Shown: positions 14,974 through 22,268, numbered from the stretch's first letter. The stretch is 35,385 nucleotides of DNA from an uncultured Mucilaginibacter sp. (GCF_903893715.1 NZ_CAITNG010000033.1:1-35385), one strand, 5' to 3'. Numbers and translations are program-made. Notes: generated by a model from the letters alone, not told the origin.

Positions 14974-15809
14974 TGAACTACTATTCCCTCACTTTCACCA
15001 CCCACCCAACTGAAGCTTACCAGCAGGACCTGCTCATCAACGCCCTGGCGGAGTTTGGTTTTGATACTTTTGAGGATACAGATAAGGGCTTTGTAGCCTA
15101 TATTCCCGAAGAGGGTTTTTACACCGAGGAGTTGGACGAAGTATTGGAGCCATACGCGGCAATGTTCGCTTTTTCGTACGAGGCGGCACTTATCCCCCAA
15201 AAAAACTGGAACGAAGTATGGGAAAGCAATTTTGAACCCATTGAGGTGTTGAACAAGGTTTTTGTGCGCGCCACCTTTCACCAGCCAAAACCTGCGTCTG
15301 CATACGAAATTGTAATAGACCCGAAAATGGCTTTTGGCACGGGCCACCACCAAACCACTGCCATGATGATGGAATGGATGCTGGAAACAAACTATGTTGA
15401 CAAAACCGTTTTGGATATGGGTTGCGGTACGGGCATCCTCGCCATACTGGCCTCAAAAATGGGAGCGAAGCAGGTTACCGCTATCGATTATGACGAAGTT
15501 TGTTATGACAGCACAATCGAAAACGCGCAATTGAATAACATCAATAATATCATCCCGCTATGCGGTTCGAAGGAAGCCATACCTGATGAAGTTTACGACA
15601 TCATTCTCGCCAACATCAACCGCAATATCCTGCTCGACCAAATGGCCCGCTACACCGAAGTATTAAAACCCGGCGGCGAAATTTACTTCAGTGGCTTTTA
15701 CGAATCGCCCGACCTGGGCATCATCACCGCCGAAGCCAAGCGGCTTGGCCTCACCTATATAGCCCACAAAAAAGATAAAGAATGGGTGTCGGCTAAGTTT
15801 AAGTACTAA
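14973..15809 (+). CDS. prmA: Ribosomal protein L11 methyltransferase
   Basis: The 278-residue protein has an N-terminal substrate-recognition domain (residues 1-105), the linker PKMAFGTGHHQTT, and a SAM-binding domain with motif I VLDMGCGTGILAILAS. The later motif DIILANINRNIL contains the NxN segment specific to PrmA. It adds methyl groups from SAM to lysines and the N-terminus of ribosomal protein L11. The start at 14973 gives the usual MNYYSLTFTT beginning. A heptamer array ends at this start codon, so the ribosome landing site of this gene lies inside the array. Confidence 0.95.
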   Translation: MNYYSLTFTTHPTEAYQQDLLINALAEFGFDTFEDTDKGFVAYIPEEGFYTEELDEVLEPYAAMFAFSYEAALIPQKNWNEVWESNFEPIEVLNKVFVRATFHQPKPASAYEIVIDPKMAFGTGHHQTTAMMMEWMLETNYVDKTVLDMGCGTGILAILASKMGAKQVTAIDYDEVCYDSTIENAQLNNINNIIPLCGSKEAIPDEVYDIILANINRNILLDQMARYTEVLKPGGEIYFSGFYESPDLGIITAEAKRLGLTYIAHKKDKEWVSAKFKY

Positions 15810-15850
15810 AAAACGTAAGTTTAAACATTGTTTTTATTCAACATCGTTTA

Positions 15851-15883
15851 ATGTTTTAAACATTAGTTATAGTTTATAACTAA
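15851..15883. promoter_or_regulatory. Two adjacent palindromes in the gap before the XRE gene
   Basis: ATGTTT and AAACAT form a 6-bp inverted repeat around one T (15851-15863). TTAGTTATA and TATAACTAA form a perfect 9-bp repeat around GTT (15863-15883). A further half-site, TATAACTAA, lies at about 15926. They fit operator sites. The rest of the 399-bp gap 15810-16208 is very AT-rich. A 33-codon frame at 15965-16066 is open there but has no support. Confidence 0.45.
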
Positions 15884-16159
15884 TTTTATTTGTAAAATAG
15901 ATTTTCTTTGTAACTTAGGTTTTTCTTTATAACTAATAAACTTAAATGAGGTTTTATACCCTGTATGGATATAAAAGAATTTTTAATGTTTAAAGGTACT
16001 TTTACCAGAAAAGATAAAGAGAACTGCCAGATTGAAAAACACTTACAACAGATAAAAAATTATTGATATTATATGGTCTGATTGGTATATGCCAAACAGG
16101 TCGAAAAATTTTTACAAGAAACTTAACGAGAATGCTATTTTTAATTAAAAAAAATATCC

Positions 16160-16174
16160 TAACTTTATAAGTTA
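16160..16174. promoter_or_regulatory. Palindrome overlapping the likely promoter of the XRE gene
   Basis: TAACTT and AAGTTA form a perfect 6-bp inverted repeat around TAT, 34 bp before the XRE start. The sequence TAACTTTA also resembles the -7 element. Repression of the gene by its own product is a reasonable inference. Confidence 0.5.
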
Positions 16175-16208
16175 ATTACAAAGCCCTAATCCTTAATTAA
16201 TTAAATAA

Positions 16209-16550
16209 ATGAAAACACTCGGTAAAAAGATCAGGCTCCTCCGCCATCAACGCGGCTGGAGCCAGGAAGACGTCGCAAAACGCTTAGACATTTCTATCCC
16301 CGCATTCTCAAAAATTGAAACAGGCATTACCGATATCAACCTATCGCGCCTTGAACAAATCTCTATTTTGTTCGAAATGTCCGTAGTGCAGCTATTGACA
16401 TTTAACGACCTTGAACAGGAAAACAAATACAACTCGGAGCTTGACACGATGACCAAAAAGTTAAGCGACCGTGAAACAGAAGTGATTGACCTTCAGAAAA
16501 AAGTAATCGAACTTTACGAAGAACTCAGGCTTAATAAAGCTACCGCATAA
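16209..16550 (+). CDS. XRE-family transcriptional regulator with coiled-coil tail
   Basis: The 113-residue protein has a Cro/C1-type helix-turn-helix in residues 5-65 (IRLLRHQRGWSQEDVAKRLD, then the recognition helix around IPAFSKIETGIT). A C-terminal coiled coil follows (DTMTKKLSDRETEVIDLQKK). It is expected to bind DNA as a dimer or higher oligomer through the tail. Palindromes upstream, one over its promoter, suggest autoregulation. It is a single gene ending in a strong terminator. Proteins of this HTH-plus-coil type are frequent in Sphingobacteriaceae and their targets are generally unknown. No prophage or toxin gene is next to it. Confidence 0.9.
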   Translation: MKTLGKKIRLLRHQRGWSQEDVAKRLDISIPAFSKIETGITDINLSRLEQISILFEMSVVQLLTFNDLEQENKYNSELDTMTKKLSDRETEVIDLQKKVIELYEELRLNKATA

Positions 16551-16555
16551 TATAC

Positions 16556-16582
16556 AGCCCCCGATTTATCGGGGGCTTTTTT
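16556..16582 (+). terminator. Terminator after the XRE gene
   Basis: AGCCCCCGA (16556-16564) pairs with TCGGGGGCT (16569-16577) around TTTA, followed by six T residues from 16577. Confidence 0.92.
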
Positions 16583-16586
16583 GTAC

Positions 16587-17705
16587 CTAAAATATTTTCT
16601 TCATCGTTAAATGCCGCTTGCCAAATGTGGCGCCGGTAGCCTCGTGTATGGCCAGCATCTTATCATTAAAATCGCCCACCCATGACAGCTCGAGCTCAAA
16701 ATATTTTTTTAGCGGGTAGGTGTATTCTTTCAGCTTGATAAACATAGCCGACTCGAGACCGTGTTTTTGAAATTTCTCTTTAGTACCCATTACAATGGCC
16801 CGCATGCGCGATACACCTTTCCATCGGTAGTATAAAAACTTCAGTTTGCCTATCAGGTCAAGTTTGCCGTTCAATGGTTTTATCATCTGGTTAGCATCGG
16901 GCAGTATGATGACGAAGGATGCCGGCTCGTTGTTTACATAAGCAAACCATATCAGATTTTCGTCCATAATGGCTTGCATTTGTTTAAAGCTTTCCATAAT
17001 GGTTTCGCGATTTATGGGCGCGAAGTTTTCAAAGTTTTTCCAGGCGTCGTTGTATATCTCCATAAAATCGGCGGCATACTGGTCAATCTTTTTTGCCTCC
17101 AGATGCCTGAACTCGTAACCCGGTTTTTTGGCTACCCAATTGGCTATCTTATCAAACCTTTCGGGGAAGGGGTTGTACACCTGCAGATGATTGGTGATCT
17201 GCTCATACTCTGTTTTAAAACCATATTCCTCAAAAAAAGCTTTGTAATAAGGTGGATTATAGTTCATGCCATAACTGGGATGGGTAAAACCCTCCACCAG
17301 TAAGCCCCAAAATTTATCATTCTCGCCAAAGTTGATGGGGCCTTCCATGGCTTTCATACCTTTTGCTGCCAGCCAGTTTTTGGCTGTGTCCATTAACAAA
17401 AAGGCAGCTTCTTTATTATCAATGCATTCAAAAAAGCCCATGCCCCCAGTTGGCAGTTCGGTTTTATAAGCTTTTTCTTCGTTAATAAAAGCTGCTAAAC
17501 GACCAATCAGTTTATTGTTGGCATCGCGCAGTACCCAGCGGGTTATTTGCCCATGCTTGTGAAAGTTGTTCTTTGCGGGGTCAAAAACCGCTTCAATATC
17601 ATTATCGAGCGGGCAAACCCATACGGTGTCGTTTTTGTAGATGATGCGTGCGGCATCCAAAAATGCTTTTTTGTCGGCTTTGCCGTGTACTTCGTTAATG
17701 GTCAT
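16587..17705 (-). CDS. Two-part acyltransferase-fold (GNAT-like, YghO-type) protein
   Basis: The 372-residue protein begins MTINEVHGKADKKAFLDAAR and has the segments WVCPLDNDIEAVFDPAKNNF, IGRLAAFINEE, MGFFECIDNKEAAFLLMDTA and MEGPINFGENDKFWGLLVEG. These resemble the YghO-like branch of GNAT-fold proteins, in which two acyltransferase-like halves are fused. The second half contains ENLIWFAYVNNEPASFVIIL and a final ATGATFGKRHLTMKKIF. The substrate is unknown; related proteins act on acylated or lipid-linked compounds or have no known role. No signal or membrane segment is present. It is convergent with the XRE gene and separated from the small acidic/basic gene by a terminator. Confidence 0.75.
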   Translation of the reverse strand: MTINEVHGKADKKAFLDAARIIYKNDTVWVCPLDNDIEAVFDPAKNNFHKHGQITRWVLRDANNKLIGRLAAFINEEKAYKTELPTGGMGFFECIDNKEAAFLLMDTAKNWLAAKGMKAMEGPINFGENDKFWGLLVEGFTHPSYGMNYNPPYYKAFFEEYGFKTEYEQITNHLQVYNPFPERFDKIANWVAKKPGYEFRHLEAKKIDQYAADFMEIYNDAWKNFENFAPINRETIMESFKQMQAIMDENLIWFAYVNNEPASFVIILPDANQMIKPLNGKLDLIGKLKFLYYRWKGVSRMRAIVMGTKEKFQKHGLESAMFIKLKEYTYPLKKYFELELSWVGDFNDKMLAIHEATGATFGKRHLTMKKIF

Positions 17706-17723
17706 GTGGGGTGGTATGGTTAT

Positions 17724-17754
17724 AAAAAAAGCATCCTGCCTAAGCCGGATGCTT
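17724..17754 (-). terminator. Terminator after the 66-aa charged protein gene
   Basis: AAGCATCC and GGATGCTT (17729-17736 and 17747-17754) form an 8-bp stem. On the minus strand a run of seven T residues follows. Confidence 0.88.
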
Positions 17755-17786
17755 ATGATATCTTATCTAAAAACAAGGTAAACCGA

Positions 17787-17987
17787 TTAAAAGTCTTCCT
17801 CTTCTTCCAATCCGTCGAGGTGGTCAAAGGCAGCCAGGTCATCCATGGGCGCGTCAAAGTCATCCTCATCGTCATCGTCAACAAACCTGCTTTTTGGTTT
17901 AGCTGCTGCCGGTGTCAGGGATTTTTTTGCATCGCCTGCCTTTTTTGTCGCACTTTTCTTTTTTACCGGTTTCCTGGGAGTTTCCAT
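17787..17987 (-). CDS. Small protein with basic N-terminal half and acidic C-terminal half
   Basis: The 66-residue product has a Lys/Ala/Pro-rich first half (METPRKPVKKKSATKKAGDA) and a very acidic second half (FVDDDDEDDFDAPMDDLAAF, ending EEEEDF). It is predicted to be disordered. The basic half resembles histone-H1-like tails of bacterial DNA-binding proteins, but the acidic half is unusual for those. Small proteins of this type occur in Sphingobacteriaceae without an assigned role. A good terminator follows it and no other frame is open here, which supports the gene. Binding to nucleic acid through the basic half is only inference. Confidence 0.7.
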   Translation of the reverse strand: METPRKPVKKKSATKKAGDAKKSLTPAAAKPKSRFVDDDDEDDFDAPMDDLAAFDHLDGLEEEEDF

Positions 17988-18139
17988 CGAAAATAGATTA
18001 GCGTTATTGTTGAGTTTATCTAAGTTTAAATTTACTAAGAAATTAGAATATCAAAGTCTTTTTTTGAGACAAATTTTTATCTCTTGGTTCTTCAAAAATA
18101 AAGAAAATCAAAATTGTTATAAAAAGGTATTTAAAAAAA

Positions 18140-18700
18140 TTATTCCTGCTGCTCGCCAATGTCCGATCCGGCCGATATAAGTTCTTTTAATTGAGGTAAT
18201 TGGTTGATGCTGTTGATGCCAAAATAATCCATAAAAAATGGGCTGGTGGCATATAAAATGGGTTTTCCAACGGTTTCGGCCTTGCCGGTTATCACAATTA
18301 ATTCCTTTTCGAGCAGCTTTTGTACCGAGTAATCGCAGTTTACGCCGCGTATTTGTTCAATATCCAGTTTGGTTACCGGTTGCTGGTAGGCGATAATAGC
18401 CAGTGTTTCCAACGCGGCCTGGCTCAACTTTTTCTTGGAGCGTTGCAGCTGTAACTGCTTAATTACGGTATGGTATTCGGGTTTGGTTAAAAACTGATAC
18501 CCATTGCTAATGTTGACCAGTTGCATGGCAAAGCCCGGTGCATCGTATTTTTGTTTGATATTTTGGATGGCTGTTAACACTTCGGCCTCACTAAAATCCT
18601 GCTCAAAGCTTAGTTGCAGACAATACATGATTTCTTCGGCCCTGATGCTGTTCTCAGATGCGAATATTAATGCTTCGATATATAATTCGGGGCTTTCCAT
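18140..18700 (-). CDS. scpB: Segregation and condensation protein B
   Basis: The 186-residue protein starts MESPELYIEALIFASENSIR. It has two winged-helix domains: the first around residues 5-85, ending GYQFLTKPEYH, and the second around LSQAALETLAIIAYQQPVTK, then IRGVNCDYSVQKLLEKELI and TVGKPILYATSPFFMDYFGI. These are the conserved segments of ScpB. It binds the kleisin ScpA and, with Smc, helps to condense and separate chromosomes. scpA is not adjacent, and no other segregation gene is in the window. The short C-terminal tail is Ser/Glu-rich as in other members. Confidence 0.95.
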   Translation of the reverse strand: MESPELYIEALIFASENSIRAEEIMYCLQLSFEQDFSEAEVLTAIQNIKQKYDAPGFAMQLVNISNGYQFLTKPEYHTVIKQLQLQRSKKKLSQAALETLAIIAYQQPVTKLDIEQIRGVNCDYSVQKLLEKELIVITGKAETVGKPILYATSPFFMDYFGINSINQLPQLKELISAGSDIGEQQE

Positions 18701-18769
18701 GCGTTAATAGGCACAAATATATATTTTTTGCTCCTACCATGTACATTTATGTTGGCGGCCGGGAAATTA

Positions 18770-18813
18770 GGCCACAATGTGGTTGGGAATGAGTAAAATA
18801 CACCACGTTGGCC
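18770..18813. promoter_or_regulatory. Dyad sites upstream of the sigma-54-like promoter
   Basis: CCACAATGTGG (18772-18782) is a perfect palindrome and CCACGTTGG (18803-18811) a related CCA-TGG dyad, the two 31 bp apart. The flanking GGCC/GGCC also pair with each other. They lie 80-120 bp upstream of the -24/-12 element, where enhancer-binding activators of sigma-54 usually bind. Confidence 0.35.
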
Positions 18814-18889
18814 ATGTAATTATTTCTACATAAACGATAAAAAAATTTAACCAATGGTATAATCAGGACTTTTTGAGGGTATTTTAGCT

Positions 18890-18904
18890 TGGCACGGGGT
18901 TTGA
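18890..18904 (+). promoter_or_regulatory. Candidate sigma-54 (-24/-12) promoter
   Basis: TGGCAC, five bases, then TTGA fits the consensus TGGCAC-N5-TTGC except for the last base. No plus-strand protein gene follows. A terminator lies about 75 bp beyond the expected start near 18915. Confidence 0.45.
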
Positions 18905-18914
18905 ATTACCATCT

Positions 18915-18991
18915 TCAATCCATACAAAGGATTGTTTTTCATAGGTAGATGTTGGGTCGGAAACTGCGAGAGTAACCGACCCTTCTTTTTT
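18915..18991 (+). ncRNA. Candidate small RNA (about 77 nt)
   Basis: Between the sigma-54-like promoter and a T-run at 18983-18991 lies a structured segment. CAATCC (18916-18921) pairs with GGATTG (18929-18934), and CATCT with AGATG around it. The final hairpin is GGGTCGG (18954-18960) with CCGACCC (18976-18982), including an inner ACT/AGT pair, followed by a T-rich stretch on the plus strand. The hairpin has no T-run on the minus strand, so it does not look like the mqnC terminator. The evidence is structural only; no known RNA family is recognised. Confidence 0.4.
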
Positions 18992-18994
18992 GCC

Positions 18995-20119
18995 TTAATA
19001 ATTGATTACCTGCTCTTCTATCTGTACAGGTAGCTCACGCCATTCATATTTCTGGGTGCGCATTTGCGGCTCAAAACCTGCTTCGCGAATGGAATCCTGT
19101 ATGCCTTTTGCGGTGAATCGGTGAGGTGCACCTGCAGCCGATACCACGTTTTCTTCTATCATGATGGAGCCAAAATCATTTGCTCCGGCGTGTAAACATA
19201 TCTGTGCCACTGCTTTACCAACGGTTAACCACGATGCCTGTATATTTTTAACGTTTGGCAGCATAATACGGCTTAAGGCTATCATACGGATGTACTCGTC
19301 GCCACTTACGTTGTTGGTAATACCGCGCACTTTGCGTAACAAGGTCCCATCGTCCTGAAATGGCCATGGGATAAAGGCGATAAAGCCATAATGCCCTTCG
19401 GGTTTTTCGGCCTGCACTTCGCGTAACCAAACCAGATGCTCAAAGCGCTCTTCGATGGTTTCCACATGCCCAAACATCATGGTAGCCGATGTTGGCAAAT
19501 TCAATTGGTGTGCCGCGCGCATTACATCCAGCCATTCTTTGCCACCGCATTTTCCTTTTGATATCAGTCGGCGAACACGGTCGTTCAATATTTCGGCACC
19601 GGCGCCGGGCAATGAATCTAATCCTGCCTCTTTCAAGGCCCTTAACACATCAATATGGCTCATGCCTTCCAGTTTAGCCACGTGGGCTATTTCGGGCGGA
19701 CCGAGCGAGTGTAGTTTTAGGGTAGGGTAGAGTTCCTTTAGTTGTTTAAACAGGTCGGCATAAAACTTCAGGCCCAAATCGGGGTGGTGGCCGCCCTGCA
19801 GCAACAACTGGTCCCCGCCATAGCGGAAAGTTTCTTCTATTTTTTGTTTGTAGGTTTCGATATCGGTAATGTAGCTATCCTCGTGCCCTGGCCGACGAAA
19901 AAAGTTGCAAAACTTGCAATTAGCTATACAAACATTAGTGGTATTTACATTACGGTCAATCTGCCAGGTTACCTTGCCATGCGGCACCTGTATTTTGCGC
20001 AGCTCGTTGGCTACGTACATCAACTCGGTGGTTGGGGCGTGTTCGTATAAAAATACACCTTCTTCAATACTCAAAAACTCGAAGTTGAGGGCGCGCTGTA
20101 ACAGGTCGGCAGTATTCAT
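18995..20119 (-). CDS. mqnC: Cyclic dehypoxanthinyl futalosine synthase
   Basis: The 374-residue radical SAM protein has the cluster-binding cysteines Cys64, Cys68 and Cys71 in NVCIANCKFCNFFR. It also has the segments LLLQGGHHPDLGL, GAGAEILNDRVRRLIS, ATMMFGHVETIEER and ANDFGSIMIEENVVSAAGA, all typical of MqnC. It cyclises dehypoxanthinyl futalosine in the futalosine route to menaquinone, the respiratory quinone of most Bacteroidota. The related MqnE has a different N-terminus and is not seen here. The gene is single; other menaquinone genes lie outside the window. The start at 20119 gives the usual MNTADLLQRALN. Confidence 0.93.
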   Translation of the reverse strand: MNTADLLQRALNFEFLSIEEGVFLYEHAPTTELMYVANELRKIQVPHGKVTWQIDRNVNTTNVCIANCKFCNFFRRPGHEDSYITDIETYKQKIEETFRYGGDQLLLQGGHHPDLGLKFYADLFKQLKELYPTLKLHSLGPPEIAHVAKLEGMSHIDVLRALKEAGLDSLPGAGAEILNDRVRRLISKGKCGGKEWLDVMRAAHQLNLPTSATMMFGHVETIEERFEHLVWLREVQAEKPEGHYGFIAFIPWPFQDDGTLLRKVRGITNNVSGDEYIRMIALSRIMLPNVKNIQASWLTVGKAVAQICLHAGANDFGSIMIEENVVSAAGAPHRFTAKGIQDSIREAGFEPQMRTQKYEWRELPVQIEEQVINY

Positions 20120-20141
20120 GCCGTAAAGATACTGACTTTGT

Positions 20142-20262
20142 AAGTCAAAAGTTATAAGTCGAAAGTCAAAATATGAAGTCAGCTGTCGGAGGTCAGATGT
20201 CAGAAAACTATTTAAGATGATCAGAGCTCCGACGTCAGATTTCTGAATTCCGTCTTCCTATT
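20142..20262. repeat. Inverted pair of heptamer arrays after the VOC gene and before mqnC
   Basis: AAGTCAA-like heptamers (nine units, with one slip of a base) occupy 20142-20204. The complementary TCAGATT/TCCGACG-like units occupy 20228-20262 and overlap the stop codon of the VOC gene at 20258. About 23 bp separate them. Confidence 0.8.
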
Positions 20263-20641
20263 CCTCCAACACCGACAAAATATTCCCCGCAGGGTCTTTA
20301 AACCAGGCGATTTTAGGCCCATGGGGGTTGTGCGCTATGCCTTTTTCATCCTGCTTAAATGGCTCGCCGTATAGCTCAAATTTAACGCCCTTTTGCACCA
20401 GGTCGTTTACCGTCTTATCAATATCGTCAACCGGGAAATTGAGCACGGTAAATGTAGCCGCACTGTGTTGCTCACCTTTTGGGTAAACAATAATGGGGCT
20501 GGAGTCCTGGATATTCAATTTAAGCATCCCCATAGTTTCCGATACATCCAAGCCTAACACGCCCTGATAAAATGCTTTCGCTTTTTGTATATCATCAACG
20601 GAATAGCCGCTGAAAGCTTTACTGTCTTTTAGCATATCCAT
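20258..20641 (-). CDS. VOC-superfamily protein
   Basis: The 127-residue protein has the VOC double-repeat. The first half is [20 protein letters not shown]. The second half is [20 protein letters not shown], with the C-terminal strand [17 protein letters not shown], where the final Glu is the usual metal ligand. At the first ligand position (His in most members) this protein has Ser/Tyr in FSGYSV, so it may not bind metal in the standard way; some antibiotic-binding VOC proteins also lack it. The function is not predictable. A second ATG two codons downstream could be the start. Its stop codon lies inside a heptamer array. Confidence 0.82.
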   Translation of the reverse strand: MDMLKDSKAFSGYSVDDIQKAKAFYQGVLGLDVSETMGMLKLNIQDSSPIIVYPKGEQHSAATFTVLNFPVDDIDKTVNDLVQKGVKFELYGEPFKQDEKGIAHNPHGPKIAWFKDPAGNILSVLEE

Positions 20642-20665
20642 AAATTTAGTTTTTAATAGTTTCGC

Positions 20666-20950
20666 TTAAGCGGATATCCTGCCGCCGTAAACCTCTTCGA
20701 AAGCTAACAAGCATTCGGTCTGAATGTTTTCAGGTAGCTCGGAGTGTTTCCAGAAATTAAAGCGCACGTACTCGCCGTCTTCTTCCCTAAAGGTGTGGTT
20801 GCCAATAGAATCGTAGTCCTGGAAATCGAATATGGCGGGGCGTTTTTTAAACCAGTCGAGGTGGCGTTGTTCTATTTCCCAAAGTTTTTGTGTGAATTGA
20901 CCTTTCAGGTCGAAAGCGCCATTGATTGTCGCTGTATAGGAAGTGCTCAT
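20666..20950 (-). CDS. Conserved hypothetical protein, 94 residues
   Basis: The product from the ATG at 20950 is 94 residues: MSTSYTATINGAFDLKGQFT and onward through EIEQRHLDWFKKRPAIFDFQDYDSIGNHTF to EEVYGGRISA. A longer frame is open from 20992, but the extra 14 residues do not look like protein sequence of a known type and the shorter start is preferred. No signal, membrane segment or known motif is seen. It lies 24 bp upstream of the VOC gene on the same strand, so the two are probably co-transcribed. The high Trp and aromatic content suggests a compact domain. Confidence 0.6.
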   Translation of the reverse strand: MSTSYTATINGAFDLKGQFTQKLWEIEQRHLDWFKKRPAIFDFQDYDSIGNHTFREEDGEYVRFNFWKHSELPENIQTECLLAFEEVYGGRISA

Positions 20951-21066
20951 ATTGGGTAAATGTTTAATATTTTCCTGATATACGGTAACCAATGCAAATA
21001 GGATGCCGCTTTTTACGAGATTAGGTTTTTAATGTTGCCTTGTTATTAACATAACATGAAATATTT

Positions 21067-21074
21067 TAGATTTG
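21067..21074 (+). promoter_or_regulatory. -7 element for the cupin gene
   Basis: TAGATTTG matches TAnnTTTG and lies 31 bp before the cupin start codon. A good -33 element is not evident at the usual distance. Confidence 0.5.
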
Positions 21075-21105
21075 AGCAACCAATAAAAAAATAACCCCAA
21101 ATAGT

Positions 21106-21555
21106 ATGAAAAAATTTACCCAACGTGAGTTGATGCTGGTAGCCATTACCGCCCTCATTATGTGCATCCCGATAGCAATTATAGCACACCGCACGGCCCC
21201 TGCAATGCTGCCATCAACAGCATTTGACTATACGACTATAAAAGTTACCAAAACATCGGTAGGCGAGAAGCGACAGTTTTGCGATAACCCCACCAAAACG
21301 CTGGGCCAGTTGGAGATACACGAAACCAGTTTGAATCCGGGCGAAATTGCCCACCCGCCGCATCAGCACCCCGAAGAGGAACTGACCATTGTACGCCAGG
21401 GTACAGTTGAGGTGCTGGTAAATGGCGAGCTAAAGCGTGTAGGCCCAGGCTCGGTCATCTTCCAATCCTCAAACGATCTGCATAACCTCAAAAATGTGGG
21501 TACTGACGTGGCCATATACCATGCGATAAAATGGAGGAGCCCCCTAACCCCCTGA
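21106..21555 (+). CDS. Cupin-domain protein with an N-terminal membrane anchor or signal
   Basis: The 149-residue protein starts with a hydrophobic segment (LMLVAITALIMCIPIAIIAH). A cupin barrel follows: motif 1 is IAHPPHQHPEEELTIVRQGT, which contributes two histidines and a Glu for metal binding, and motif 2 is PGSVIFQSSNDLHNLKNVG, with a final His. The family includes dioxygenases, sugar isomerases and binding proteins; a catalytic role is not predictable. It is likely periplasmic or membrane-anchored facing the periplasm. Its last codons (RSPLTP and the TGA stop) are provided by the GC-rich repeat at 21540-21565, so the ancestral C-terminus may have been different. Confidence 0.82.
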   Translation: MKKFTQRELMLVAITALIMCIPIAIIAHRTAPAMLPSTAFDYTTIKVTKTSVGEKRQFCDNPTKTLGQLEIHETSLNPGEIAHPPHQHPEEELTIVRQGTVEVLVNGELKRVGPGSVIFQSSNDLHNLKNVGTDVAIYHAIKWRSPLTP

Positions 21556-21565
21556 AGGGGGAACG
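21540..21565. repeat. GC-rich repeat, left member, supplying the cupin stop codon
   Basis: The repeat reads CCCCCTAACCCCCTGAAGG and continues with a G-run. Its CCCCCT/AGGGGG halves can fold. The cupin gene runs into it and stops at the TGA at 21553-21555. The same sequence, inverted and differing at one base, lies at 22370-22395. Confidence 0.85.
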
Positions 21566-21584
21566 GAAAAGGGATTTTGTATAG

Positions 21585-22268
21585 TTACCAAAACTTCCAA
21601 AAAGGTTTTTTTTGTGTTTGGTTTTGTGCAATTGATAATTTCTTATCAAAAACTTCTTTGATAAGAAAGTAATTTTCCCATGTGTCTTCGACATGATATA
21701 CTGATGGGCGATTTACAACTAAAACATTTATATAATCATTTATATACTCTTCATTAGTATTATAATAATGCATCCCGAACCGGTTTCCTTTCTCGTTAAT
21801 ATCCTCAATGGTAAGAACTCCATCGCAACACGTTTCAAATACCTGCGGCCCTGTTAATTCGCGTTTTTTGAATTTTGCAATTTCTTCAGGGTTATCTTCA
21901 ATAAATTGTTCGCTGACTAAGTCATTATCAATCATACAACCTAAGAAAAAGCCAGTATGTACATAGCCCTGAAATTCATCTAATTCTTGGGGGAAATCAC
22001 CTTGAAAATGCCACTTCGCTTTATCATAGACTTGCATGTTGTTTTCAAGGCTTTCAACAAATGTTGTTTTTTGATACCCTTCTTTTAACTTTTCATTTAC
22101 AAGTTTTTCAGATTCGGTTTTGGCCAATGCCTCAGAGTCGAATCGTCGCGATAATGTATTTAGCCAGTTGTAAAATACACCATCGGTGATACTTACTATA
22201 TTTCCATCAAGAACAACTCTATAGTGATGTGTTTGGGTGTTTTCAATCTTTATCAGATAATTTGTCAT
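21585..22268 (-). CDS. WGR-like domain fused to a DUF7832-like domain
   Basis: The 227-residue protein starts with a WGR-like domain (residues 1-68). The visible parts are a strand around HYRVVLDGNIVSITDG, then FDSEALAKTESEKLVNEKLK and GYQKTTF; in WGR domains such elements bind nucleic acid or protein. The second part begins YDKAKWHFQGDFPQELDEFQ and continues GYVHTGFFLGCMIDNDLVSE, then PQVFETCCDGVLTIEDINEK and FGMHYYNTNEEYINDY, which I match from memory to the DUF7832 type. That type often occurs as small accessory proteins. The gene is AT-rich and enclosed by an inverted GC-rich repeat pair, so acquisition is likely. Its function is unknown. Confidence 0.65.
   Translation of the reverse strand: MTNYLIKIENTQTHHYRVVLDGNIVSITDGVFYNWLNTLSRRFDSEALAKTESEKLVNEKLKEGYQKTTFVESLENNMQVYDKAKWHFQGDFPQELDEFQGYVHTGFFLGCMIDNDLVSEQFIEDNPEEIAKFKKRELTGPQVFETCCDGVLTIEDINEKGNRFGMHYYNTNEEYINDYINVLVVNRPSVYHVEDTWENYFLIKEVFDKKLSIAQNQTQKKPFWKFW

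Noticed and set aside
15965..16066. A 33-codon frame MDIKEFLMFKG... in the gap before the XRE gene
   Set aside because: Short, in very AT-rich DNA, with no promoter, terminator or recognisable motif.
20951..20992. A 14-codon N-terminal extension of the hypothetical protein at 20666-20950
   Set aside because: The extension looks like translated leader; the ATG at 20950 gives a more sensible start, although the longer form is not excluded.
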